This document shows, piece by piece, positions 35,072 to 43,375 of a stretch of DNA of 64,000 nucleotides (its first letter is position 1; the number at the start of each line of letters is the position of its first letter). A model generated the notes under the pieces. The model searched no databases, was not told where the DNA came from, and saw only the letters and a program-made list of their open reading frames with translations. Origin of the DNA: Nocardia sp. NRRL S-836 (GTDB lineage Bacteria; Actinomycetota; Actinomycetes; Mycobacteriales; Pseudonocardiaceae); assembly GCF_001279525.1 (NCBI RefSeq), contig NZ_LGDY01000119.1, positions 1 through 64,000 on the forward strand, read 5' to 3'. A program made the translations under genes and the position numbers.

Positions 35072-35820
35072 ACGACACGGCGACGATCAACGCACTGCTG
35101 ACCGAGCTGCGCACGACGACGAACGCCATCGCCGGCAAGGAGTGGGTGTCGGGCGGGCTCGCCGACGAGCAGCCCCGCTACGACGCCGACCAGAAACCGT
35201 TGCAGGCGCTGGACAGCGCGGGCATCGGGTTCCTCACGCCGATGATCTCGTTCCTGGAGGAGCCGCTGAACCAGCTGCGCGGCAACCCCGACGGCGTGCG
35301 GCAGGGCTCCGGCGAGTTCACCAAGGCGGGCGAGAGCACGGCCAACCTGGCCGAGGACTACCGTGAGCAGGCGAAGACCGGGACCAGCGGCTGGACCGGT
35401 GCCGCCGCGCAGGACTACGCGAAGACCGCGCAGGAGCTCGCTGACGGCGTGCAGTCCGTCGCGGAGACGGCGCTGACCTCGGCCGAAGCGATGATCAAGG
35501 CCGGTGAGGTGGTGGCCCAGGCGGTCGCGGCCGTCACCACGATCATCGGCGAGGCGCTCGGCCAGATCGTGCCGATCATGACCCAGGCCGTCGCGGCCGC
35601 ACCGGCGACGTTCGGGCAGAGCATCGCCATCGCCATCCCGCAGTGCGTGCAGATCGCGGTCGACGCGGGCGTGCGGATCGCCGGCAAGCTCGCCGAGCTG
35701 CTGGCGAGCGGCGAGAACCTGATCAAGCTGGTCGAGGGCGCGCTCGCGGTGCTCGAAGTCGTGAAGAAGGCACTGTCGGTCATCGGGGACAAGGCACGGC
35801 AGCAGGAGGTCGCCGCGTGA
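35068..35820 (+). CDS. Large WXG-type ESX substrate
   Basis: 250 residues from GTG 35068. Helical hairpin region to about 140 with the motif TGTSGWTGAAAQDYAKTAQE (W-x-G near 111-113). It then has a long hydrophobic, Ala-rich helical segment (AVAAVTTIIGEALGQIVPIM), possibly membrane-active, and a final helix. Many actinobacterial ESX cassettes carry a pair of one short and one long WXG-like substrate, as here. The stop overlaps the start of the serine hydrolase gene. Confidence 0.78.
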   Translation: MNDTATINALLTELRTTTNAIAGKEWVSGGLADEQPRYDADQKPLQALDSAGIGFLTPMISFLEEPLNQLRGNPDGVRQGSGEFTKAGESTANLAEDYREQAKTGTSGWTGAAAQDYAKTAQELADGVQSVAETALTSAEAMIKAGEVVAQAVAAVTTIIGEALGQIVPIMTQAVAAAPATFGQSIAIAIPQCVQIAVDAGVRIAGKLAELLASGENLIKLVEGALAVLEVVKKALSVIGDKARQQEVAA

Positions 35821-36899
35821 AGCGGTTCGCAGCCATCGTGGCGGGCCTCGCGCTCGCCGTCAGCGTCACGCCCGCGCACGCCGACACCGGTGTCCAGCAG
35901 GTGCTCGACCAGTACCTCGCGCAGGCCGGACCGGGCGCCGCCGTGCACACGAACTCCGGCACGTACAGCACCGGCACGGGCAAGATCCACGAACAGCGCA
36001 GGATCACCGCCGCCGACCACTTCCGGATCGGCAGCCAGACCAAGACGTTCACCGCCTCGGTCGTCCTGCAGCTCGTCGACGAGGGCCGCGTCGAACTGGA
36101 CGCGCCGATCAACCGCTACCTGCCGGGCGTGGTGAACGGCAACTACGACGGTGCCGTGATCACCGTCCGCCAGCTGCTGCAACACACCAGCGGCCTGGTC
36201 CGCGACGTGCGCGACGCCCAGCCGAACCCGGACGGCACGTACCCGCTCGCCGAACTGGTCCGCTCGGCGATGGACGAACCCGCCCAGAACGCCCCCGGCG
36301 CCGCGCAGAACTACTCCAACGTCGGCTTCCTGGTGCTGGGCCTGCTGATCGAACGCCTCACCGGCACCCCGGCCGGCGACGCGATCACCGCCCGGATCAT
36401 CCGCCCGCTGGGCCTGACCGAGACCAGCTTCCCGGCACCCGGCAACCGCGCGCTGCGGACCCCGTTCCTCAACGGCTACCTGGGCGGCCGCCTCGGACCG
36501 GTGTTCTTCTGGACCGAGGCGACCACCAGCGTCGAACTGTCGGCCTGGAGCACCGCGGGCGCCATGGAGTCCACTTTGGACGACATCGGGCGCTTCTACC
36601 GCGCATTGGCCGCCGGTCAGGTCGTCTCCCCGTCGTCGCTCGCCGAGATGCGCCGCACGTACGGCCCGTCGGAGGGATACGGCTACGGCTTGGCGCTGGT
36701 CAGGATGCCGCTGTCGTGCGGCGTCGTGGCGTGGGGCCACAACGGCGCCCTGACCACCGGCCACTACTCGTTCACCCTGACCACCGACGACGGCCGGTTC
36801 GCGGCGGTCGTGACCAACACGAACTGGCAGGGCTCCGGCAAGCCCTCGGCCGTCGACGTGGCGGACAAGGCGATCTGCTCCGCTGCGCCGCAGCGCTAG
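35817..36899 (+). CDS. Secreted serine hydrolase (class C beta-lactamase/DD-peptidase fold)
   Basis: 360 residues from GTG 35817, overlapping the previous stop (GTGA). Signal peptide 1-22 (KRFAAIVAGLALAVSVTPAHA). Catalytic motifs are S73-x-x-K76 (SQTK), Y166-S-N (YSN) and a C-terminal HNG (GHNGAL) in place of KTG. This fits streptomycete D-Ala-D-Ala carboxypeptidase/esterase homologues. Export to the cell wall suggests peptidoglycan trimming or ester hydrolysis. Translational coupling to the ESX substrates hints that it helps their passage through the wall; that is inference. Confidence 0.9.
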   Translation: MKRFAAIVAGLALAVSVTPAHADTGVQQVLDQYLAQAGPGAAVHTNSGTYSTGTGKIHEQRRITAADHFRIGSQTKTFTASVVLQLVDEGRVELDAPINRYLPGVVNGNYDGAVITVRQLLQHTSGLVRDVRDAQPNPDGTYPLAELVRSAMDEPAQNAPGAAQNYSNVGFLVLGLLIERLTGTPAGDAITARIIRPLGLTETSFPAPGNRALRTPFLNGYLGGRLGPVFFWTEATTSVELSAWSTAGAMESTLDDIGRFYRALAAGQVVSPSSLAEMRRTYGPSEGYGYGLALVRMPLSCGVVAWGHNGALTTGHYSFTLTTDDGRFAAVVTNTNWQGSGKPSAVDVADKAICSAAPQR

Positions 36900-36903
36900 C
36901 CGG

Positions 36904-37554
36904 TCAGAACCGATCGGCGCGGACGGCGAGGTCGAGTTCCTCGCCGTCCGCGCCGCCGCGCTCAGCGAACGCATCGAGCGGCAGCACCGTGCAGCCCCGT
37001 AGCTCGCGTACGAGCGCGGACGCCACGAGCCACCGGACGTCAGGATCGTCGTAGGGCAGGACCGCCTCTTCCACGGCGACCAGACCCGAAAAGTCCTCTC
37101 GGTACACCACACCCCGCACGCCCGCGATCGGGCAGTCCTGGACGCGAACGGCCACCGCGCCGCGCCGCAACGCGGGGCACAACCGCAGGGAGACCGGAAC
37201 ACACGGCGCGCAGACAGGTGGTTCGACACACCCCATGCCGTCGGGCCAGCGGGCCCAGTCGCCGCGGAAGTCGCGCAGCAACCACAGCACACCGCTGTCG
37301 TCGCGGTCCGCCGGTGCGGCGCACACCTGGCACAGCAGCCGGCGCATGGCCCGGCGCTGCCGCAGCGGGTGCACCCTGCCGAACTCCGGGCGGCCGGTCC
37401 CGGGACGCATCCCGGCACGTCGCCACAGCACTCCGCGTGAATCGCGATCGATCGGCAGTTCGTCGGCGTAGCAGACCCCCAGCCCTGGTCGGGCCCGCAC
37501 GGGCTGCGGCAGGTCCGGCTCGCCACTCCAACGGGTGATGTACGGTGCGATCAC
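36904..37554 (-). CDS. Hypothetical Cys-rich protein, divergent from the XRE gene
   Basis: 216 residues from GTG 37554 (VIAPYITRWSGEP). The region PEFGRVHPLRQRRAMRRLLC, followed by QVCAAPADR and a later CAPC motif, gives two CxxC pairs that could bind zinc. The C-terminal half is more variable. I recall close relatives as uncharacterised proteins in Streptomyces. The start is uncertain because the nearest GGAGG is 13 bp away. No signal peptide. It ends 4 bp after the convergent serine hydrolase stop. Confidence 0.65.
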   Translation of the reverse strand: MIAPYITRWSGEPDLPQPVRARPGLGVCYADELPIDRDSRGVLWRRAGMRPGTGRPEFGRVHPLRQRRAMRRLLCQVCAAPADRDDSGVLWLLRDFRGDWARWPDGMGCVEPPVCAPCVPVSLRLCPALRRGAVAVRVQDCPIAGVRGVVYREDFSGLVAVEEAVLPYDDPDVRWLVASALVRELRGCTVLPLDAFAERGGADGEELDLAVRADRF

Positions 37555-37775
37555 CGGACGGGGCAGACCTCCGCCGCCTGCCTCCGCCGCTCGTCCCGGG
37601 CCTGGATGCCGACGAACCACGGCTTTGCCACCTGCTTTCGTTCGAGCGGGAGAATCGTGTGACGAGCATCGGGCAGAGCCGCACGTGGTGTCCAAGGACT
37701 GGTTGCCCTGCCGCGCCCTTGGTATGACTACCTGGCATAAGTGCCGTTCAGACGAATCGCACGAGGCAGGAGCAG

Positions 37776-39248
37776 ATGGACACCGACGGGCAGTGGCTGT
37801 CCAGACCGACGTTCGAGGCGGGTCTCGACACGAGCCTCTTGGCGGAGGTGCTGAGGGAGTACCGGCAGGCCAACGGCCTCAACCAGGGCGACCTGGCCAA
37901 GCTGCTGAACCTCGACCAGTCGTACGTCTCGAAGATCGAGACCGGGCAACGCCGGATGCGTGATCCCGAGGCCCTGCTGCGCATCGCCAACCGGCTGAAC
38001 ATCCCGCCAGGCCACGTCGGCGTCTCGCAGGAACTGCTGCAGCCCGTCGCACTTCCTTCCGTTGCCGCACTTGTGGACGCGGCAAATCCTGTGGAGGTGA
38101 GTCAGAGCGACTGGAAGCGCGGCCGTCGCTACCTGAACCGTCATCGTGGCGAGTTGGCGCGGTTGGCCAAGAAGCTCTACAGCCCGGAGTTCCACGCCGG
38201 TGACGACATGACGTTCCTGGCCAGACCGGAGTGGACGCCCGAGCGGCCCATTCCGCTGGCGGACATCGAACTTCGATGGGTGGAGCACCGGGTGCCCATC
38301 GAGGTCACCGGAGGTGAGCCGGAAGCGGCCGGCGTCCTGCCCCTGCGCGCACCGGGCCGGAGGTTCGAGCGCTACACCTCGGCCATCCGCTATCTCGACC
38401 GCCCGTCACTGTTCGAGAACCGAGCGAGCTACCGGCTGCTGGGCGCGAACCTCAAGGCGGGTGCCGCCCGGCTGGACTTCGGTCTGGGCACGTACTTCGA
38501 CAAACTGGACGCTTCGGAAGCGGCAGCGCACGAACTGGCCGAGGTGGTGCGTCGCGGCCCGGCGGACGAGACGCCTGAGTGGTCGAAACTGCCACTGCGC
38601 GCACTGATCGGCGACCCCTTCGACCTGAACCGCAGGGCGGTGATGCCCGCGATCGAGACGCTCACCCTCCGGCGGCAGCGTGACACCGGCCGCGCCACCT
38701 TCCTGCTGCACTGGCGCGACCCGGCGAAGGTGGCGACCGCCGCCGGCATCTACGGCCTCATCCCGGCGGGCGAGTTCCAGCCGTCGAGCGTTGCGGCCTG
38801 GGACACGAGAAACGACTTCGACCTCTGGCGCAACATGGTCCGGGAGTACTCCGAGGAGCTCCTGGGTGAACCAGAACGGGACGGCAGCCAGGGCGAGCCG
38901 ATCGACTACGCGCAATGGTCGTTCTACAGGGCGCTGGAGAAGGCACGGGCTGAGGAGCGCGTTTCGGTCCACTGCCTCGGCATCGGGCTCGACACACTGA
39001 CCTTGGCGGCCACGTTGCTCACGGTCGTCGTCATCGACGACGACGTGTTCGACGACGTGTTCGGACAGACCGTGCGGATCAACGCCGAAGGTGCGCTGGT
39101 GACCGCGATCGAGTCGACGTCGGTCTCCGAGGGCGTGCCGTTCACCGAGGAGACCATCCGGCGGATGCTGGCCTCCGAACCGATGGCCTCTCCCGGCGCG
39201 TGCATCCTCGCGCGCAGCTGGAAGTTCAGGAGGGACCTCCTGGGCTGA
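37776..39248 (+). CDS. XRE-family regulator with a Nudix-box-like C-terminal domain
   Basis: 490 residues from ATG 37776 (GGCAGGAG, 5 bp upstream). Residues 20-80 are a clear XRE HTH (LAEVLREYRQANGLNQGDLA). The middle (about 110-300) is mixed alpha/beta without recognised family. At 355-363 the sequence REYSEELLG matches the core REUxEExGU of the Nudix box, in a region starting YGLIPAGEFQPSS. The upstream Glu expected 8 residues earlier is missing, so hydrolase activity is doubtful and a nucleotide-sensing role is possible. A small dyad CTCCTC-TCGT-GAGGAG lies at 39303-39318, after the stop. Confidence 0.7.
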   Translation: MDTDGQWLSRPTFEAGLDTSLLAEVLREYRQANGLNQGDLAKLLNLDQSYVSKIETGQRRMRDPEALLRIANRLNIPPGHVGVSQELLQPVALPSVAALVDAANPVEVSQSDWKRGRRYLNRHRGELARLAKKLYSPEFHAGDDMTFLARPEWTPERPIPLADIELRWVEHRVPIEVTGGEPEAAGVLPLRAPGRRFERYTSAIRYLDRPSLFENRASYRLLGANLKAGAARLDFGLGTYFDKLDASEAAAHELAEVVRRGPADETPEWSKLPLRALIGDPFDLNRRAVMPAIETLTLRRQRDTGRATFLLHWRDPAKVATAAGIYGLIPAGEFQPSSVAAWDTRNDFDLWRNMVREYSEELLGEPERDGSQGEPIDYAQWSFYRALEKARAEERVSVHCLGIGLDTLTLAATLLTVVVIDDDVFDDVFGQTVRINAEGALVTAIESTSVSEGVPFTEETIRRMLASEPMASPGACILARSWKFRRDLLG

Positions 39249-39330
39249 GCCGTTCTCCGGTCGTGGCGGAGGTAGGCTCGCCCGCACAGGCGCCTGCTCC
39301 TCCTCTCGTGAGGAGCTGAGCGACCCGTAC

Positions 39331-39987
39331 GTGCTGGGGGGCAAGTTGTTCGCACGGCTTTGGGCCGCGCTCGTGGCGTTGGCCGTCCTGACGTCGGCCT
39401 GCACCGCCGCGCAGCCGGACGTGGCACCGCTGCCGACGCCCGGCACGCCCGCGCCGCCGGAGCTGGACCGGCGGGCCGAGGCGGCGCTCGCCCTGCCGTG
39501 GAACTTCGAGTCGCTCGCCGGCGAGGAGGACCTGGGCGGAGCCGGCTGGCGTGGGCTGGGGATGGCGGCGGACGGCCAGGCGATCGGCGAGGTCTGCGGC
39601 ATCCTGCTGCGGCTCGACGGTGTCACGTCGGCCGCGCGTACCCGCGCCTGGTCCGGCGCGTTCTCCCTGTTCGAGCGGGTGCACGTGACGGCGGCGCGGC
39701 CGGCGCGGGAGCTGCTGGCGGACGTGCGGCGGCAGGTCCACGAGTGCGGCCGTCCCGCGGGCGAGGTGACCGCGGGCGTCCCGTTCACCTATCCCGTCGC
39801 CGTCGAGGAGTCGTACGCGTACTGCGAGGCCGATGCTCCCGGCACGACCGGCTGGACCTGCCGCGCGGCTCTCGCGCACGGCACCGTCTTCGCGTTCGTG
39901 CTGGTCAGCGGCCTCAACGAGGACTTCGCGAGGAAGAACCTCACGAACACGGTGTCGATCTTCGCGATGCACCTGACCTCGGCGTGA
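39331..39987 (+). CDS. Putative lipoprotein with sensor-type extracellular domain
   Basis: About 218 residues from GTG 39331; the TTG at 39346 has the better ribosome site (GGGGGG, 5 bp). A lipobox VLTSAC gives a lipidated Cys after a short signal peptide, then a Pro-rich linker (PLPTPGTPAPPEL). The rest is a compact domain with three further Cys (EVCG, HECG, YCEA/WTCR) resembling the extracellular PknH-type sensor fold. This is a weak comparison. TAGGCT at 39273-39278 is a possible -10. Confidence 0.7.
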   Translation: MLGGKLFARLWAALVALAVLTSACTAAQPDVAPLPTPGTPAPPELDRRAEAALALPWNFESLAGEEDLGGAGWRGLGMAADGQAIGEVCGILLRLDGVTSAARTRAWSGAFSLFERVHVTAARPARELLADVRRQVHECGRPAGEVTAGVPFTYPVAVEESYAYCEADAPGTTGWTCRAALAHGTVFAFVLVSGLNEDFARKNLTNTVSIFAMHLTSA

Positions 39988-40062
39988 CCGCCACGCCGGT
40001 CGAACCGCGAGCCCGGCTGTTAGCCTTTCTCTACTCGATAACTTCAGTGTTGACTAAAACAA

Positions 40063-40079
40063 GCGGGTCGGCCGACCGC
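40063..40079. terminator. Terminator of the AfsR-type regulator
   Basis: On the minus strand GCGGTCGG/CCGACCCGC hairpin (one bulged base) followed by TTGTTTTA, 18 bp beyond the stop at 40097. Confidence 0.65.
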
Positions 40080-40096
40080 CCCTCGGCAGTACGCGC

Positions 40097-42778
40097 TCAC
40101 CCCAGCCGAGCACGCACCTCGTCCGCCTTCGGCTCGCCCAGCTCCTCGAACAGGGTCACCGACTCCAGCCAGCACTTCTCGGCACCGCGCCGGTCACCCA
40201 GCCCGTCCAGCGCGAGGCCGAGGTTGTCGAGCGACTCGGCCTGCCCGTACCGGTCGCCGATGCGCCGGAACGTCTCCAGGGCGCGGTCCACGTGCGCCAC
40301 GGCCGCGGGGAAGTCGAGCAGCCCCCGGTACACCTCGCCGATGTTGTTGAGCAGGATCGCCTCGCTGTAGGGGTCCTTGACCTCGTGCCGGATCTCCAAC
40401 GCCCGCAGGTACCGGGGCAGGGCCTCGTCGAACCGGCCGGCGTCGGCGTGCAGCAGGGCGATGTTGTTGAGCAGCACGGCCTCGGTGTGCTGGTCGCCGA
40501 GCTCGTACGCGATCTCGGCGGCCTGTTCGAAGCACGCCAGCGCCTCGTCGAGGCGGCCGGTGGTCATGTAGGCGATGCCGAGGTTGTTGAGCGCCGGTTC
40601 CTGCCGGGCGCGGTCGCCGGTGGCGCGGAAGATCGTGAGGGCCTGCCGGCAGCACTCGATGGCCTCGTCGTGCCTGCGGACCTCGCGCAGGCCGATGCCG
40701 AGGGTGATCAGCGTGAGGCCCTCGGCGCTGCGGTCGCTGACCGAGCGGGCGGCGGCGAGCGCGACGGTGTGCGTCTCCAGCCAGTCCGTCCAGTGCTTGC
40801 GCAGGTTGAAGAAGTCCCACAGGCACTGGGCGAGCAGCCAGCACTGCTGGGCCAGGCCGTGTTCGGCGGCGTCGCGGACGGCGGCCACGAGGTTCGCGCG
40901 TTCGGTGTCGCACCACAGCAGGGCGGCGTCGCGGTCGGCGAACGTGCGGGGGTGCACGGCCGGGTCCGCGGTGGTGAGCTCCAGTTTGCGCTGCGGGTTG
41001 AGCCGCGTCGCGGAGTTCCACGACGTGTGCAGGTACCAGTCGAGCACGCGGCGCAACGCCGTGGCGCGCGCGGGTGGTGGTTCGGCGGCCATGAGCTGTT
41101 CGACCGCGTAGGCGCGCAGCAGGTCGTGCAGCACGTAACGGCCGGGGGTGTGCTGCTGGAGCAGGTGTTCGTCGAGCAACGTCTCCAGCAGGTCCTCCGC
41201 CTCATACGCGGTCAGGCCCGCGAGCGCGGCGGCGGACTCGGCGGTGACGTCCTCTCCTGGGTGCAGGCCCAGGAGGCGAAACAGGCGCCTCTGGTGGTCG
41301 GGCAGCGCCTGGTACGAGAGGTCGAACACGCCCCGAGCACCGAGACCGCCTCTCTCCAGCTGTGCCGCGAGGTCCATTACCGTCCATTGTGGACGGCGGG
41401 CGAGTCGTTTGGCGGCCAGTGCCACGGCGATCGGCAGGTGTCCGCACAGCTCCGCGACCCGGGCGGCGGCCTCGCGGTCGGCGTTCACCCGGTCGGCACC
41501 GGCGATCCGCGCCAGCAGCGCGACCGCCTCCTCCGGCGTGAAGACGTCCAGTGAGACCGACATGACCCCGTCCAGGCCCAGCAGGCTGCGGCGGCTGGTG
41601 ATCAGCACCAGGCACGTCGAGCTGCCCGGCAGCAGCGGCCGGACCTGGTCCTCGCCCGCCGCGTTGTCCAGCAGCACCAACGCCCGCTTGCCCGCGAGCC
41701 GGTCGCGGTAGAGCGCGGCGCGGTCGGCCGGTGACTCCGGGATCTGCGCGCCCGGCACCCCGAGCAGGCGCAGGAAGCTCTCCAGCACCGCGGCCGGGTC
41801 GGCGGGCAGCTCGTCGGGGTCGAAGCCGTGCAGGTCGGCCCACAGCTGCACGTCCGGGAACCGTTCGACGAGCCGGTGCGCGGCCCGCACGGCGAGCTTG
41901 GTCTTGCCGACGCCGGCCATGCCCTCGATCGCCGAGATCACCACCGTGGTCTGCGGACCGGGCTCGCACAACCGGCGCAGTTCCGACTCGCGGCCGGTGA
42001 ACTCGGCGATGTCCATGGGCAGCTGCCGGTGCGCGCTGAGCGCCGCGGGCGAGGGAGCCCGGCTTTCGAGGATCACCTGGTGCAGCTGCCGCATCCGCGC
42101 ACCCGGTTCCACGCCGAGCTGCTCGACCAGGTGCTTCCTGGCCGTGGCATAGGTTTCGAGGGCCTCGCCGCGGCGGCCGGACCGGTCGAGGGCGAGCATC
42201 AGCTGCGCCCACAGCTCCTCGCGCAACGGGTGCTGGGCCGTCTCGCGCCGCAGCCGGTCGATCACGTCGTCGAACCGGCCGAGCTCGACCGCCGCCCTGG
42301 CGAACCTCTCGACGGCGGTGAGCCTGCGTTCCTGCAGCCGCGTGAACTCCGCGCGCAGCAACGGTCCGGCCGTGAGGTCGGACGGCGTGCCGTGCCACTT
42401 CCCGAGCGCCTGCCCGAAGTACTCCGCCGCCGCCTCGGTGTCGCTGTCCGCCAGTGCCTGCTCGCCGTGGCGGACCAGCTGGTCGAACCCGTCGAGGTCC
42501 AGCTCGCCCGGCCGCACGGTCAGCTGGTAGCCGTGGCCGGGCCGGGTCACCAGCCGGTCGCCCACCGCGCGCCGCAGCCCGGCCACGTACGTGCGCAGGT
42601 TCGACTCCGGCGACACCGGCGGCGAGTCCCAGACCGCCTCGGTCAGCTGTGCGACGCTCACGGCCTCGTTCGCGTGCAGCAGCAACATCGTGAGCACCGC
42701 GCGCTGGCGCGGCCCGCCCAGCTCCAGCGGCGTCCCGTCACGACGCACCGCCAGCGAGCCGAGCACGAGGAACTCCAC
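40097..42778 (-). CDS. AfsR/SARP-family regulator with NB-ARC and TPR domains
   Basis: 893 residues from GTG 42778 (AAGGAGG about 11 bp upstream). Order: OmpR-like winged helix (1-95), BTAD (about 96-245, with QLGVEPGARMRQLHQVIL), NB-ARC ATPase (about 260-560; Walker A GMAGVGKTKLA near 286; ALVLLDNA; LITSRRSLLGLDG) and a run of TPRs (about 676-890; repeated ALNNLGIAYMTTGRLDEAL-type units). This is the full AfsR layout: DNA binding gated by ATP and by ligand or kinase input on the TPRs. No biosynthetic cluster is immediately adjacent, so it may be a pleiotropic regulator. Confidence 0.93.
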   Translation of the reverse strand: MEFLVLGSLAVRRDGTPLELGGPRQRAVLTMLLLHANEAVSVAQLTEAVWDSPPVSPESNLRTYVAGLRRAVGDRLVTRPGHGYQLTVRPGELDLDGFDQLVRHGEQALADSDTEAAAEYFGQALGKWHGTPSDLTAGPLLRAEFTRLQERRLTAVERFARAAVELGRFDDVIDRLRRETAQHPLREELWAQLMLALDRSGRRGEALETYATARKHLVEQLGVEPGARMRQLHQVILESRAPSPAALSAHRQLPMDIAEFTGRESELRRLCEPGPQTTVVISAIEGMAGVGKTKLAVRAAHRLVERFPDVQLWADLHGFDPDELPADPAAVLESFLRLLGVPGAQIPESPADRAALYRDRLAGKRALVLLDNAAGEDQVRPLLPGSSTCLVLITSRRSLLGLDGVMSVSLDVFTPEEAVALLARIAGADRVNADREAAARVAELCGHLPIAVALAAKRLARRPQWTVMDLAAQLERGGLGARGVFDLSYQALPDHQRRLFRLLGLHPGEDVTAESAAALAGLTAYEAEDLLETLLDEHLLQQHTPGRYVLHDLLRAYAVEQLMAAEPPPARATALRRVLDWYLHTSWNSATRLNPQRKLELTTADPAVHPRTFADRDAALLWCDTERANLVAAVRDAAEHGLAQQCWLLAQCLWDFFNLRKHWTDWLETHTVALAAARSVSDRSAEGLTLITLGIGLREVRRHDEAIECCRQALTIFRATGDRARQEPALNNLGIAYMTTGRLDEALACFEQAAEIAYELGDQHTEAVLLNNIALLHADAGRFDEALPRYLRALEIRHEVKDPYSEAILLNNIGEVYRGLLDFPAAVAHVDRALETFRRIGDRYGQAESLDNLGLALDGLGDRRGAEKCWLESVTLFEELGEPKADEVRARLG

Positions 42779-43013
42779 CCTGAACCGTCCTCCTTCATGA
42801 TCACGAACCGTGTGTGAGCCATCGTCGCCTTCGGCCTGGTCGTGGTCTGTGCGCCGTCTGGGCGAAATCTGTGCACCGCCCCTGGCACCTTTGTACCCAG
42901 ATCAGGCAACTGCGCCGCCGGTCCGTCCGGGATTTGGGGGTCGGCGCAGCGGTCTGGTCCGGTTCCCCCAAGAACCCGGTCGGCGTGTGAAAGTCACCGC
43001 ACACGCCGACCAC

Positions 43014-43307
43014 CTAAAACCTGCCCACCGCCGCGGGCACTCCGGACCGCACCGGAACCCCCGGCGAGTGGGGCACGCTGGCCGGTGGCCCGGTTGGGGC
43101 CCCCAGCCCGGCCGCGGCCACCACCCCAGCGTGCACGCGCAACGGCACCAGCCCGACGGAGCTGCGGCCGTCCAGCACGTCCGGTCGCGTGTGCGCGGCC
43201 AGGAACGGCGCGACCGCCCAGTGCACCGACGTGACGTCACGCCACCACTGCCCGACCGACGCGAACCGCACCGGGCGCGGCGTCAGCGGGGTGATCGGCT
43301 CGACCAT
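43014..43307 (-). pseudogene. Truncated DUF2071 (YqjF-like) gene relic
   Basis: ATG 43307 has a strong ribosome site (GGGGGAGG). The first 60 residues read EPITPLTPRPVRFASVGQWW, RDVTSVHWAVAPFLAAHTRP and VLDGRSSVGLVPLRVHAG, which is the N-terminus of the roughly 230-residue DUF2071 family. Family likeness then stops, and a 35-residue low-complexity tail runs to the stop at 43014. The downstream minus-strand frames do not resume the family sequence, so most of the gene appears deleted. Confidence 0.65.
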
Positions 43308-43375
43308 GGTTCCTCCCCCCGCGACCAACGTACCGCCGGGGGAGTGAGGGCGCGGTTCAGTTCGGCGCGGGTCCG

